Below are positions 17,559 through 25,852 of a stretch of 48,811 nucleotides of DNA, one piece after another. The notes beneath the pieces were generated by a model that did not search any database, was not told where the DNA came from, and was given only the letters and a program-made list of their open reading frames with translations. The DNA is from Daejeonella sp. Lineage in GTDB: Bacteria; Bacteroidota; Bacteroidia; Sphingobacteriales; Sphingobacteriaceae. Position 1 is the stretch's first letter; the number at the start of each line of letters is the position of its first letter. A program made the translations under genes and the position numbers. The stretch is taken from the NCBI RefSeq assembly GCF_030684675.1, contig NZ_JAUXXZ010000040.1, positions 1-48,811 of the forward strand, written 5' to 3'.

Positions 17559-20500
17559 TATTTAGTGCGTTTATTCAGTAAATCCAACTTTTCTGTAGCC
17601 AGAGTCAGAATATCATCTTCCTTATTCTCATAATTTTCAATGATACTTTGTAGGGTGCTCTTTGCCTGAAAAATATCTTTCATTGCTACATAGTTATCAG
17701 CGATAAGGATATAGGTTTTTGCAACCCAGTAATCATGAGATGGCATTTTATTCGTTAGATCAAATGCAGTAGCCAGTGATTTTTTGTAGTCACGTTTTTT
17801 ATACTGGAGTTCTGCCATAATATATTTTGCCTCGGCACCGGTAACAGTTTGGGTGCTATCTACTATGGCTTCAATTTCCTTTACAGCCTGAATCGTATCT
17901 CCGATCGCCAGATTCGCTTTTCCGGCATACAAGCCTGCTCTGAAAATATCTTCCTCAGATGATTTCTCAGATTCTCTTATGAATTTGACGTATTTAAGAG
18001 TTTCATCAGGCAAATTCATGCTGGCATAGGCCTCCATCAGATTGTTAACAGCGAAATTGTAATTTGATTTATATTCTGAGGTTAATTCCAGTTTTTTAAG
18101 ATGGACAATGGCTTCGTTGTACTTTTTCTGAGCAATGTAAATTCTGGCAATACTCATCAGTGCCCTTTCGGTATAATCACTTGTCCAATCGTTCAGGATA
18201 TATTCATAATCAGCAATGGCCTCATCCGGGCGTTTCAGTCGAACCAAACTTTCAGCTCTGATGAATTTAGCGTGTTTATCGTGTACGGCTTTTGGAAACT
18301 TATCGAAGTAGGCATTGACTGATTCAAAAGTACCCTGATAATCTGCGTTTAAAAAGCGGTTATTTGCAGCCTGAAACGTAATATTATCCTGTTCATAGGA
18401 ACTCAGGTTTCCAATACTGGTGCTGTTTGCGTAATCCAGAAATCCTGCTGCATCTGATCTTTGTAGATATATATTCTTGATGGACTCGAGCGCCAGTTTG
18501 GCTTCATCAGTGGTTGAGTACTCACTAATCACACGCTTGAAGGTAACCAGGGCAGATTCCTCCTGATCCTGATTTAGCTCAACCAGACCAATGGTAAATA
18601 GGGCTCTGGGCACATAACTGCTTCGGGGATATTTTTCTATTAATACGCTAAGATCAGTTTTAGCAATTTCGTAATCGCCTTTGATAAAATAGGTGTATGC
18701 GATTTCAAATCCGGCATCATCCGAATAATTGGATTTCGGAAATTGCTGCAGTAATAATTGATGAGTAGTAATTTTTAAGTCATTCTGGCCTTGTAAGCCC
18801 TGAATCATACCCCGTTGGAACATTGCATAATCCTCACTTGATGTTTTGTAGGAGATGATCCTGTCATAATAACCTAAAGCATCATCATAATCTTTTAGTA
18901 CAAAATAGGAGTCTGCAAGTCGGAGCACCGCATCATTGATTGTATTGATATCTTTTTCATTTCCCTGCAGGAAGCGTTTGAAGTAGGTTGCTGCTTTTCT
19001 ATAGCTTTCATGTTCAAATGCAGCATATGCCAGAGCATAATGAGCAAAATTGTAAACATCAGTTCTTTTTGCAGCCGGAAGATTCATAAACTTCTCAAAA
19101 TTGTCAACAGATTCTCCAAACTTTCTAACCTCGTACATTGCTTCTGCAAGCCAGTAAGTTGAAAGTGCATGAATCTCATTATCTATCACATTGGTATTTG
19201 AACGCATAAACATGGAAATCCCATTTTGAAAGGCCCTTTCATTATAATATTCAAGTCCCCGGAAATAGGTAACCTTCTGATAAACAGCATTGGCTTCCTT
19301 GTTTCTGTTCTGAATGCTCTCAAGAATATCGATTGCATCTTTGTAATTTTTAGTGGTTAGCAAGATCTCGCCAAGAAGAATTTTAGCTTCATCAAGCTTA
19401 TCTGAATAGGAGTATGTTTTAATAAATTGCTGGGTAGCATCAAGAGCAACCTGGTGAAAATCAAGCTCATAGGATAATTTAGCATAATTGAATAAGCCTT
19501 CTTCCTGTAATTTTTTATCAAAGCTTAATCTGGAGGCTTTAAAAAAGGCACTTCTGGCGCCCTGCTTATTTCCTGTCTTTAGAAATGACTCTCCCAAAGC
19601 AATCATACCACTCTGGAAATACTGATCTGTTGTTTCAAGTTTTTCCAGTTCAATAATTGCATTCTTATAATCTTTTAGTTTATACCAGGTATAACCAATC
19701 TGATAATTATCCTGATTATTCTGGGTTTTGCCCTGATCGTTCTTCTGAAAGCTTCTGTAGTAGACACCTGCATTGGTGTAATCAGACTTTGCAAAAAATG
19801 AAGCCCCTACTATCCGAAACATTTCTGTTTCATAAAGTTGTTTCGTAGATTTTAATATGGGTATGGCATAATTAAGAACATCGTCATAACGCTGATCCAG
19901 AAAATACATTGCCGAAATATAGTAGGGATAGCTGCTTTCATAAGGTTTTGAACCCTTTAATCTTTCAAACTCAGTTAAAGCAGTTTTGTAATCTTTTTGC
20001 AGGTAGCTGATGTAAGCATAATAATAAATAGAAAGCTCGTTATAGGTGCTTTTCTCGTTTCTCAGTTCAGCAAATATTGGTTTTGCTTTATCGTTGTCTT
20101 TGATCTCGAAATAGGAGTAAGCCAGTTTATACCTGTATTCAGAAGATTCTTTTCCCGAAATATTGTTACCCTCCAGTTTTGTTAACCATTCGATTACTTT
20201 AGGATAGTTCTTCCTGGTAAAATAAGATCTCCCAAGATGATAATAAGCAAGCTTTGTATAATTACTTGCAGGGTATTTATCGATAAAATCAATAAACAAC
20301 GATTCAGCATCACTGTTGTCTAATTCAAGTGCGCACAAGGCAATATAGAACTGAGTATTTTCTTTCAGCAGACTTAAGTCTGGATTGGATTCTGGCCGGG
20401 CAGAGCTTGTTTGTTCAAATTGGCCGACACGACTGAACTGTTGTGATGCTGCGGCGTATTTCCCCTGATCCAATAATTCTATCCCACCTTTATAAAACTG

Positions 20501-20590
20501 ATTTATTTCAATCCAGGCGGTATTTTGAGCAAGGAGAGGAGCAGCAAATAATGTAAGCAGGAGAGTGAAGATTGCGTATTGTCTGAGCAT
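17558..20590 (-). CDS. Large secreted tetratricopeptide repeat protein
   Basis: A 1010-residue protein with a signal peptide (1-21, ending LLAQ) followed by helical TPR-type repeats along almost the whole length. Repeats are visible as units such as YYHLGRSYFTRKNYPKVIEW, YALAYAAFEHESYRKAATYF and FEIAYTYFIKGDYEIAKTDL, partly of the YbgF/BamD style. No catalytic motif is seen. It is probably a periplasmic or outer-membrane-associated scaffold. It is the first gene of the leftward cluster; the 155-bp gap upstream holds a weak -7 candidate just before its ATG. Its stop overlaps the barrel start, so a TPR-barrel complex is plausible. Confidence 0.85.
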   Translation of the reverse strand: MLRQYAIFTLLLTLFAAPLLAQNTAWIEINQFYKGGIELLDQGKYAAASQQFSRVGQFEQTSSARPESNPDLSLLKENTQFYIALCALELDNSDAESLFIDFIDKYPASNYTKLAYYHLGRSYFTRKNYPKVIEWLTKLEGNNISGKESSEYRYKLAYSYFEIKDNDKAKPIFAELRNEKSTYNELSIYYYAYISYLQKDYKTALTEFERLKGSKPYESSYPYYISAMYFLDQRYDDVLNYAIPILKSTKQLYETEMFRIVGASFFAKSDYTNAGVYYRSFQKNDQGKTQNNQDNYQIGYTWYKLKDYKNAIIELEKLETTDQYFQSGMIALGESFLKTGNKQGARSAFFKASRLSFDKKLQEEGLFNYAKLSYELDFHQVALDATQQFIKTYSYSDKLDEAKILLGEILLTTKNYKDAIDILESIQNRNKEANAVYQKVTYFRGLEYYNERAFQNGISMFMRSNTNVIDNEIHALSTYWLAEAMYEVRKFGESVDNFEKFMNLPAAKRTDVYNFAHYALAYAAFEHESYRKAATYFKRFLQGNEKDINTINDAVLRLADSYFVLKDYDDALGYYDRIISYKTSSEDYAMFQRGMIQGLQGQNDLKITTHQLLLQQFPKSNYSDDAGFEIAYTYFIKGDYEIAKTDLSVLIEKYPRSSYVPRALFTIGLVELNQDQEESALVTFKRVISEYSTTDEAKLALESIKNIYLQRSDAAGFLDYANSTSIGNLSSYEQDNITFQAANNRFLNADYQGTFESVNAYFDKFPKAVHDKHAKFIRAESLVRLKRPDEAIADYEYILNDWTSDYTERALMSIARIYIAQKKYNEAIVHLKKLELTSEYKSNYNFAVNNLMEAYASMNLPDETLKYVKFIRESEKSSEEDIFRAGLYAGKANLAIGDTIQAVKEIEAIVDSTQTVTGAEAKYIMAELQYKKRDYKKSLATAFDLTNKMPSHDYWVAKTYILIADNYVAMKDIFQAKSTLQSIIENYENKEDDILTLATEKLDLLNKRTK

Positions 20591-20745
20591 AAGTAACCAA
20601 AATAATTATCGCTAATTTAATGGAAAGGCCTTTAGGCTATTCACATTAGTAATTAACATGTGTTGAAAACAGAGTTATAACGAAAAATAATAACTGATGT
20701 TATTGAAGATCAAAAAATCAGAAAGATCAGATCGAAAAAATAGAA

Positions 20746-21687
20746 TTATTTGTTACGCTGGTTTGCCAGGAGATATAAGACAGCCATTCTGATAGCTACC
20801 CCGTTTTCTACCTGATCTAGTATGATTGACTGTTTACTGTCGGCAACATCGCTGGTGATTTCCACTCCGCGGTTAATCGGGCCGGGATGCATTACAGTGA
20901 TTTCCTTGTCCAGTGAATTAAGGATTTGCTTATTCAAACCATACATCATCGAGTATTCCCTAAGAGATGGGAAGTATTTTATATCCTGCCGTTCGAGTTG
21001 TATACGAAGCATGTTTGCCACATCGCACCAGTTTAAGGCCTTCATTAGGTCATGTTCAACCTTTACGCCCAAGGTCTCAATATACCTCGGTATCAGAGTG
21101 CTGGGACCACAGACCATTACCTCAGCACCTAATTTGTGAAGGCACAGAATGTTTGACAGTGCAACTCTTGAATGAAGTACATCACCAATTATTGCTATTT
21201 TTTTTCCTCTTACCTCACCATACCGCTCTTTGATTGAAAATGCGTCCAGAAGTGCCTGCGTTGGATGCTCATGCGCACCATCACCGGCATTCACGATCTG
21301 TGCATCAACGTGCTTGCTTAAAAACACTCCTGCACCAGGGTAGGGATGTCTCATAACAACCATATCAACTTTCATTGACAGGATATTATTCACAGTATCG
21401 ATTAGGGTTTCTCCTTTACTGACGGAGGAGGAGGAAGCAGCGAAATTTACTATATCAGCCGAAAGCCTCTTTTGAGCAAGCTCAAAGGAAAGGCGTGTAC
21501 GGGTCGAGTTTTCAAAGAAAATATTGGCAATGGTAATATCACGTAGAGAGGGAACCTTTTTTATGGGTCTGTTCAGTACATCCTTAAATGTATCGGCAGT
21601 TTCAAATATCAATTCAATATCTCTTACGGTGAGATCTTTTATACCCAGCAGGTGTTTAGTGCTTAATGTTTGAATTGCTTCTGCCAT
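20746..21687 (-). CDS. pyrB: Aspartate carbamoyltransferase catalytic subunit
   Basis: Catalyses carbamoyl phosphate plus aspartate to N-carbamoylaspartate, the committed step of pyrimidine synthesis. The carbamoyl-phosphate motif FFENSTRTRLSFELA has S61-R65, and KGETLIDT, the HPYPGA region, GDGAHEHPTQALLDAF and MHPGPINRG are intact. The length of 313 residues matches the stand-alone class. No pyrI regulatory subunit gene is present here. The start overlaps the pyrR stop (TAATG), so pyrR-pyrB is a coupled operon. Confidence 0.96.
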   Translation of the reverse strand: MAEAIQTLSTKHLLGIKDLTVRDIELIFETADTFKDVLNRPIKKVPSLRDITIANIFFENSTRTRLSFELAQKRLSADIVNFAASSSSVSKGETLIDTVNNILSMKVDMVVMRHPYPGAGVFLSKHVDAQIVNAGDGAHEHPTQALLDAFSIKERYGEVRGKKIAIIGDVLHSRVALSNILCLHKLGAEVMVCGPSTLIPRYIETLGVKVEHDLMKALNWCDVANMLRIQLERQDIKYFPSLREYSMMYGLNKQILNSLDKEITVMHPGPINRGVEITSDVADSKQSIILDQVENGVAIRMAVLYLLANQRNK

Positions 21688-22229
21688 TATTTTTCTGATA
21701 GTAAGATAACTTTGTCCTCATGATCAGTTTCTTTCCAGCTAACTATAACTTTCTGTGAGGCGATGGTGTCAACCTTAATTCCGATATAATCGGCTTCAAT
21801 TGGCAGGTGTCTTGAAAAACGTCTGTCAACAAGAGTGAGAAGTTCTACTTTTTCCGGTCTCCCAAATGATTGCAATGCATCCATCGCTGCCCTGATTGTT
21901 CTGCCGGTCCATAATACATCATCGACCAGGATTACCTTTTTACCTTCAATAATAAAATCGATCTCTGTACTGCTGGGTATCAATAATCCATCTTTACGAC
22001 GGAAATCATCCCTGAAAAATGTGATGTCAAGGTTTCCGCTTTCAATCTTAACTTTAGGAAGACTGATTTTTAATTCCTCAACAATACGTTTTGCAAGAAA
22101 AATTCCCCGAGGCTGAATACCGAGTATGACGGAGTTTTCAAAAAGATTGTGATTTTCAATTAACTGATGGCAAAGGCGCTGTATGGTGATCTGGAATTTC
22201 GGACCGTCAAGCAAGGTTAGTTTTTGCAT
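21687..22229 (-). CDS. pyrR: Bifunctional pyr operon regulator/uracil phosphoribosyltransferase
   Basis: A 180-residue type I phosphoribosyltransferase with the PRPP-binding motif VILVDDVLWTGRT at 99-111 and ILGIQPRGIFLAKRI near 36-50. PyrR proteins in Gram-positive bacteria bind pyr mRNA to control attenuation and weakly convert uracil to UMP. In Bacteroidota the RNA-binding role is not established, and I see no obvious anti-antiterminator in the short leader here. Coupling to pyrB supports a pyrimidine role. A promoter candidate lies at 22246-22276. Confidence 0.92.
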   Translation of the reverse strand: MQKLTLLDGPKFQITIQRLCHQLIENHNLFENSVILGIQPRGIFLAKRIVEELKISLPKVKIESGNLDITFFRDDFRRKDGLLIPSSTEIDFIIEGKKVILVDDVLWTGRTIRAAMDALQSFGRPEKVELLTLVDRRFSRHLPIEADYIGIKVDTIASQKVIVSWKETDHEDKVILLSEK

Positions 22230-22245
22230 CTTGGTTTAATTTGAG

Positions 22246-22276
22246 CAAAAGTAGGGAAAAAAGATAAAAGCAGAAA
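22246..22276 (-). promoter_or_regulatory. Putative pyrR-pyrB promoter
   Basis: On the minus strand TTTC (22273-22276), a 19-nt spacer and TACTTTTG (22246-22253) fit the Bacteroidota consensus with one mismatch in the -33 box. The -7 box is 16 nt from the pyrR ATG, so the leader is very short. Confidence 0.55.
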
Positions 22277-22324
22277 GGATTAAGCTAAAAGTTTATGGGT
22301 AAGTTTTTGTTGTATGGAATAAAG

Positions 22325-22386
22325 TGTGGAGAGGGAATGGGGAATTGAGAGTGGAGAATGGAGAATTGAGACCGATGGCTATCGGG
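22325..22386. repeat. Intergenic repeat with GGAGAATTGAGA units and a CCGAT..ATCGG palindrome
   Basis: Near-repeats GGGGAATTGAGA and GGAGAATTGAGA are followed by the inverted repeat CCGATGGCTATCGG (22372-22385). The pattern CCGAT-N-GCTATC also occurs in the repeat cluster at 48671, so both sites may belong to one dispersed repeat family. It lies in the non-coding gap between rpsA and pyrR, next to the rpsA terminator. Confidence 0.6.
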
Positions 22387-22408
22387 TGGAAAAATGAGAT
22401 AAAACAAA

Positions 22409-22434
22409 AAAGCCCTGATTTTCATCAGGGCTTT
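22409..22434 (-). terminator. Rho-independent terminator of rpsA
   Basis: An 11-bp perfect stem AAAGCCCTGAT/ATCAGGGCTTT (22409-22419 with 22424-22434) has a 4-nt loop and on the minus strand is followed by a T-rich run. It lies 20 nt past the rpsA stop. Confidence 0.88.
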
Positions 22435-22454
22435 CAAGATTATAAGAATTTAGC

Positions 22455-24461
22455 TTATTCTGCTTTTTCTTCAGAAGCTTCTGCTACTTCAGTACTTGCA
22501 GCTGCATCTTCTTCAGTTTTCTTAGCTTTCTTGGCTTTGCTTTCCGCACCTTCCATCTTCTCTTTTAATTGTGCCAATACACCCAGATCACCTAAAGTTG
22601 ATTTTTCAACAGACTCTTTTACCTTTTTAACGGCAGTAGTAGTTGCTTTAGCTTCTTTCTTTTTAGCGTTGAACTCTTCTTTGCGCTCTTCAGCTTTAGC
22701 CTCTTCCCAGATACGGGCATGAGAAACTACAATACGCTTGGAGTCTTTGTTAAATTCAATGATTCTGAATTCTGCAGTTTCCTCAGCTTTAACTGAACTG
22801 CCATCTTCTTTAACCATGTGTTTTGTAGGAGCAAATCCTTCAACACCATATGGTAAAGCGATGATTGCACCTTTATCAGTTACTTTTAACACAGTACCTT
22901 CGTGGATAGAATCCAGTGTGAATACGGTTTCAAAAGTTTCCCAAGGATTTTCTTCTAACTGTTTGTGGCCTAAGCTCAGTTTACGGTTAGCCTCATCAAG
23001 TTCTAAAACAACCACATCCAATTCTTCACCTACTTTAGTGAATTCATTAGGGTGATTAACTTTCTTAGACCATGAGAGATCAGAAATATGAATCAATCCG
23101 TCGATACCTTCTTCGATTTCAACAAATACACCAAAATTAGTCATGTTCTTAACAACAGCTTTGTGTTTGCTTCCGATTGGGTAGCGCTCACCGATGTTTT
23201 TCCATGGATCAGGAGTAAGTTGTTTGATACCAAGGCTCATTTTACGCTCGTTACGATCTAATGTCAATACCTGAGCTTCTACCTCGTCACCAACTTTCAG
23301 GAATTCCTGTGGGTTACGAAGATTTTGAGACCATGACATTTCAGATACGTGAATCAAACCTTCAACACCCGGAGTGATTTCAAGGAATGCACCGTAATCT
23401 GCAACAGTTACGATTCTACCTTTAACTTTAGATCCGATCTCTAATGCCGTATCTAATGCTTCCCAAGGGTGTGGAGTTAATTGTTTTAATCCTAATGCGA
23501 TACGTTTTTTCTCGTCATCAAAGTCTAAAACAACAACATTGATCTTCTGATCAAGGTTTAATACTTCACGTGGATGCTCTATACGGCCCCATGAAATATC
23601 AGTTATGTGTAATAAACCGTCTACGCCACCAAGGTCAATGAACACACCGAAATCGGTAATGTTTTTAACTGTACCTTCAAGTACTTGTCCTTTTTCCAGT
23701 TTCGCAACGATCTCAGTTTTTTGATTTTCTAAATCGTCTTCAATCAACACTTTGTGAGATACTACAACGTTTTTAAACTCATGATTGATTTTAACAACCT
23801 TGAATTCCATTGTTTTACCTACATAGATATCGTAATCGCGGATAGGTTTGATGTCGATCTGTGATCCTGGAAGGAAAGCTTCAACACCCATAATGTCCAC
23901 AATTAATCCACCTTTAGTACGGCTCTTAACAAAACCAGTGATGATCTTGTCCTGATCCAAAGCTTCATTGATGGTTTCCCATGAACGTTGAGTTTTGGCA
24001 CGTTTACGGGATAATACCAACTGTCCGTTAGCATCCTCCTGTGATTCAACAAATACATCAACGGTGTCACCGATTTTCAAGTCAGGTGTATCACGGAATT
24101 CAGATAATGACACTAGACCATCAGACTTAAATCCGATGTTCAATACCACATCTTTGTTGTTGATCGATACAACAACTCCCGAGATAATCTCGCCTTTGTT
24201 GATCGAGTTGAAAGTGCCGGCATACATTTCTTCATACTTTTCACGGTCTGCAGCACTGTAATTACCGAACCCTTTGTCATCAGCATCCCAGTCGAAATCG
24301 CCGGAAGGGGTGATGAGTGTTTTTGATTTGATCTCTTCGATCGACACTGAATCAGCTTCTGATTCAATGGTTTCCTTTTGTTTAACCGTAGTGGTTTCTT
24401 CGCCCTGGAGCTCCGCTTGTTTAGCAGTCAACTCCTTTTCGGCTTCTAGTTTTTTGGCCAT
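22455..24461 (-). CDS. rpsA: 30S ribosomal protein S1
   Basis: A 668-residue RNA-binding ribosomal protein that helps recruit mRNA to the 30S subunit, which matters in Bacteroidota because most mRNAs lack Shine-Dalgarno sequences. Six S1 (OB-fold) repeats run from about residue 85 to 585, recognisable by recurrent units such as GVFIDLGGVDGLLHITDISWG and GVFVEIEEGIDGLIHISDLSW. An acidic N-terminal extension and a Lys/Ala/Glu-rich C-terminal tail flank them. The ATG at 24461 is supported by an upstream AGGAG. It lies downstream of cmk, but a clear -7 box argues for its own promoter. Confidence 0.97.
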   Translation of the reverse strand: MAKKLEAEKELTAKQAELQGEETTTVKQKETIESEADSVSIEEIKSKTLITPSGDFDWDADDKGFGNYSAADREKYEEMYAGTFNSINKGEIISGVVVSINNKDVVLNIGFKSDGLVSLSEFRDTPDLKIGDTVDVFVESQEDANGQLVLSRKRAKTQRSWETINEALDQDKIITGFVKSRTKGGLIVDIMGVEAFLPGSQIDIKPIRDYDIYVGKTMEFKVVKINHEFKNVVVSHKVLIEDDLENQKTEIVAKLEKGQVLEGTVKNITDFGVFIDLGGVDGLLHITDISWGRIEHPREVLNLDQKINVVVLDFDDEKKRIALGLKQLTPHPWEALDTALEIGSKVKGRIVTVADYGAFLEITPGVEGLIHVSEMSWSQNLRNPQEFLKVGDEVEAQVLTLDRNERKMSLGIKQLTPDPWKNIGERYPIGSKHKAVVKNMTNFGVFVEIEEGIDGLIHISDLSWSKKVNHPNEFTKVGEELDVVVLELDEANRKLSLGHKQLEENPWETFETVFTLDSIHEGTVLKVTDKGAIIALPYGVEGFAPTKHMVKEDGSSVKAEETAEFRIIEFNKDSKRIVVSHARIWEEAKAEERKEEFNAKKKEAKATTTAVKKVKESVEKSTLGDLGVLAQLKEKMEGAESKAKKAKKTEEDAAASTEVAEASEEKAE

Positions 24462-24510
24462 TAATTAATTTATCTCCTTTTTCCGATTATTAAATCGGAC
24501 TGCAAAGGTA
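24462..24510 (-). promoter_or_regulatory. rpsA promoter -7 box and 5' leader with hairpin and Shine-Dalgarno
   Basis: On the minus strand TACCTTTG (24503-24510) fits the -7 consensus. The leader then contains an inverted repeat CCGATT/AATCGG (24483-24498, 4-nt loop) and AGGAG (24474-24478), 12 nt before the ATG. A Shine-Dalgarno sequence is rare in this window. Hairpin plus ribosome site is the kind of leader that S1 uses for autoregulation in other bacteria; that role here is inference. Confidence 0.55.
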
Positions 24511-24646
24511 GAAAATAAGATTTTTAATAAAAAACATTTCTATGCTTTATTTTTATTAAGGCTGAGGATATTGGATATTTAGACCTTAAGGATGGCGGGA
24601 TTCATCATTAATTGCCCTCAAAATCAGGCTTGAATTAAATTGAGAG

Positions 24647-25339
24647 CTATTGTTCCGTATTTTTACTGCTCAATAATGGTCTTATATAGGATAAAGCAAA
24701 TTCCAGCTGCATTTCCTGGTCAATAGTTGAATTATCAAGCACAATTGCATCTGCGGCTTGTATTAAAGGGCTTTCCTCTCTTGTGGTATCCTGATGATCG
24801 CGGAGGGCAAGATTTGCATATATTTCTTCTAAACTTACTTTTTCTCCCTTATTGATCAGTTCTTTATATCGTCTTTCGGCACGAATCTGCGGATCAGCAG
24901 TCATGAAAATTTTTAATGTGGCATCCGGAAAAACTACTGTACCTATATCACGGCCATCCATAATAATGTTTTTGGATTTACCCATTCTTTGCTGCTGCCT
25001 GACCATTTCGGTACGTACAGCTTTGATTGCGCTAACCTGACTCACTTTTTCAGATACAGGCATTTGTCTTATTTCTTCAGAAATATCTTCCTCATTTAAA
25101 AAGACAAAAGTTTGTTCATCACGGTATTCAAAGTTAATGTGGATATTATCCAGAGCACTTACTACAGCAAGAGGATCATTCAGGTCAATTTTATTCCGAA
25201 GGAAATAAAGGGTTACTGCACGGTACATAGCGCCTGTATCTATGTAGATAAAATGCAGTTTTTTAGCCAGGGCTTTTGCTATTGTACTCTTTCCGCAGGA
25301 TGAATAACCATCTATGGCTATGACTATGTTTTTGCTCAT
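24647..25339 (-). CDS. cmk: Cytidylate kinase
   Basis: Phosphorylates CMP and dCMP to the diphosphates using ATP. The P-loop GYSSCGKST is at residues 11-19 of the 230-residue protein. DTGAMYRAVTLYFL, the CMP-binding NMDGRDIGTVVFPDA equivalent (IIMDGRDIGTVVFPDA), and FMTADPQIRAERRYKEL follow, with TREESPLIQAADAIVLDNS near the C-terminus. I start at ATG 25339, where MSKNIVIAIDG begins; a TTG 57 nt upstream would add 19 atypical residues and run past the likely promoter. It is divergent from arfB. Confidence 0.95.
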   Translation of the reverse strand: MSKNIVIAIDGYSSCGKSTIAKALAKKLHFIYIDTGAMYRAVTLYFLRNKIDLNDPLAVVSALDNIHINFEYRDEQTFVFLNEEDISEEIRQMPVSEKVSQVSAIKAVRTEMVRQQQRMGKSKNIIMDGRDIGTVVFPDATLKIFMTADPQIRAERRYKELINKGEKVSLEEIYANLALRDHQDTTREESPLIQAADAIVLDNSTIDQEMQLEFALSYIRPLLSSKNTEQ

Positions 25340-25344
25340 CCCTG

Positions 25345-25352
25345 CAAAAATA
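25345..25352 (-). promoter_or_regulatory. Putative cmk -7 promoter box
   Basis: TATTTTTG on the minus strand fits TANNTTTG and ends 5 nt from the cmk ATG, so the mRNA would be leaderless or nearly so. No clear TTTG is found 19-21 nt upstream. Its position supports ATG 25339 as the start. Confidence 0.4.
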
Positions 25353-25441
25353 GAATTTGCTTTCGATTTCCGGAGGATATAATTTATGAAATACAACTGG
25401 ATAGGATGCTGTTTATGATTTGGGAATCCATAATTTTGAGC

Positions 25442-25852
25442 ATGGAATTTCCGGTAAAGAATCTATTAAAGGAGATTAGCTTCAAAACCTCAAGAAGTGG
25501 TGGCAAGGGCGGTCAGAATGTGAACAAGGTTTCCTCAAAAGTGGAGCTCAATTTGAATATCAGCGCATCTTTGCTATTCACCGATGAGCAAAAGCAATTT
25601 TTATTACAAAAACTTGCCAACAGGATAAATTCAGAAGGAATATTACAGATTATTACTGAGGAGGAGAGGAGTCAGTTACTTAATAAGCAGAAAAGTTTGG
25701 TAAAACTTCAGCAATTAATCAAAAATGCCCTATATCAGCCAGCGGTCAGAAAGGCTACAAAGCCCAAACGGTCAGCAATTGAAAGCAGGCTCAAGTCTAA
25801 ACACATGAATGCTTTGAAAAAAATCAGCAGAAGGGATTATTTTAAAGATTAA
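25442..25852 (+). CDS. arfB: Alternative ribosome-rescue factor ArfB (peptidyl-tRNA hydrolase)
   Basis: A 136-residue release-factor-like protein that enters stalled ribosomes and hydrolyses peptidyl-tRNA. The catalytic GGQ motif is at 23-25 within RSGGKGGQNVNKVSSKVEL. The C-terminal tail is rich in Lys and Arg (KATKPKRSAIESRLKSKHM), as needed for binding the empty mRNA channel. I start at ATG 25442 (MEFPVKNLLKEI); a longer frame from 25406 adds 12 residues with no family match. Its stop codon directly abuts that of the convergent lpxR-like gene, leaving no room for separate terminators. Confidence 0.92.
   Translation: MEFPVKNLLKEISFKTSRSGGKGGQNVNKVSSKVELNLNISASLLFTDEQKQFLLQKLANRINSEGILQIITEEERSQLLNKQKSLVKLQQLIKNALYQPAVRKATKPKRSAIESRLKSKHMNALKKISRRDYFKD

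Noticed and set aside
25340-25396. N-terminal extension of cmk from a TTG at 25396
   Set aside because: The added residues are not family-like, and the extension would include the promoter box at 25345-25352.
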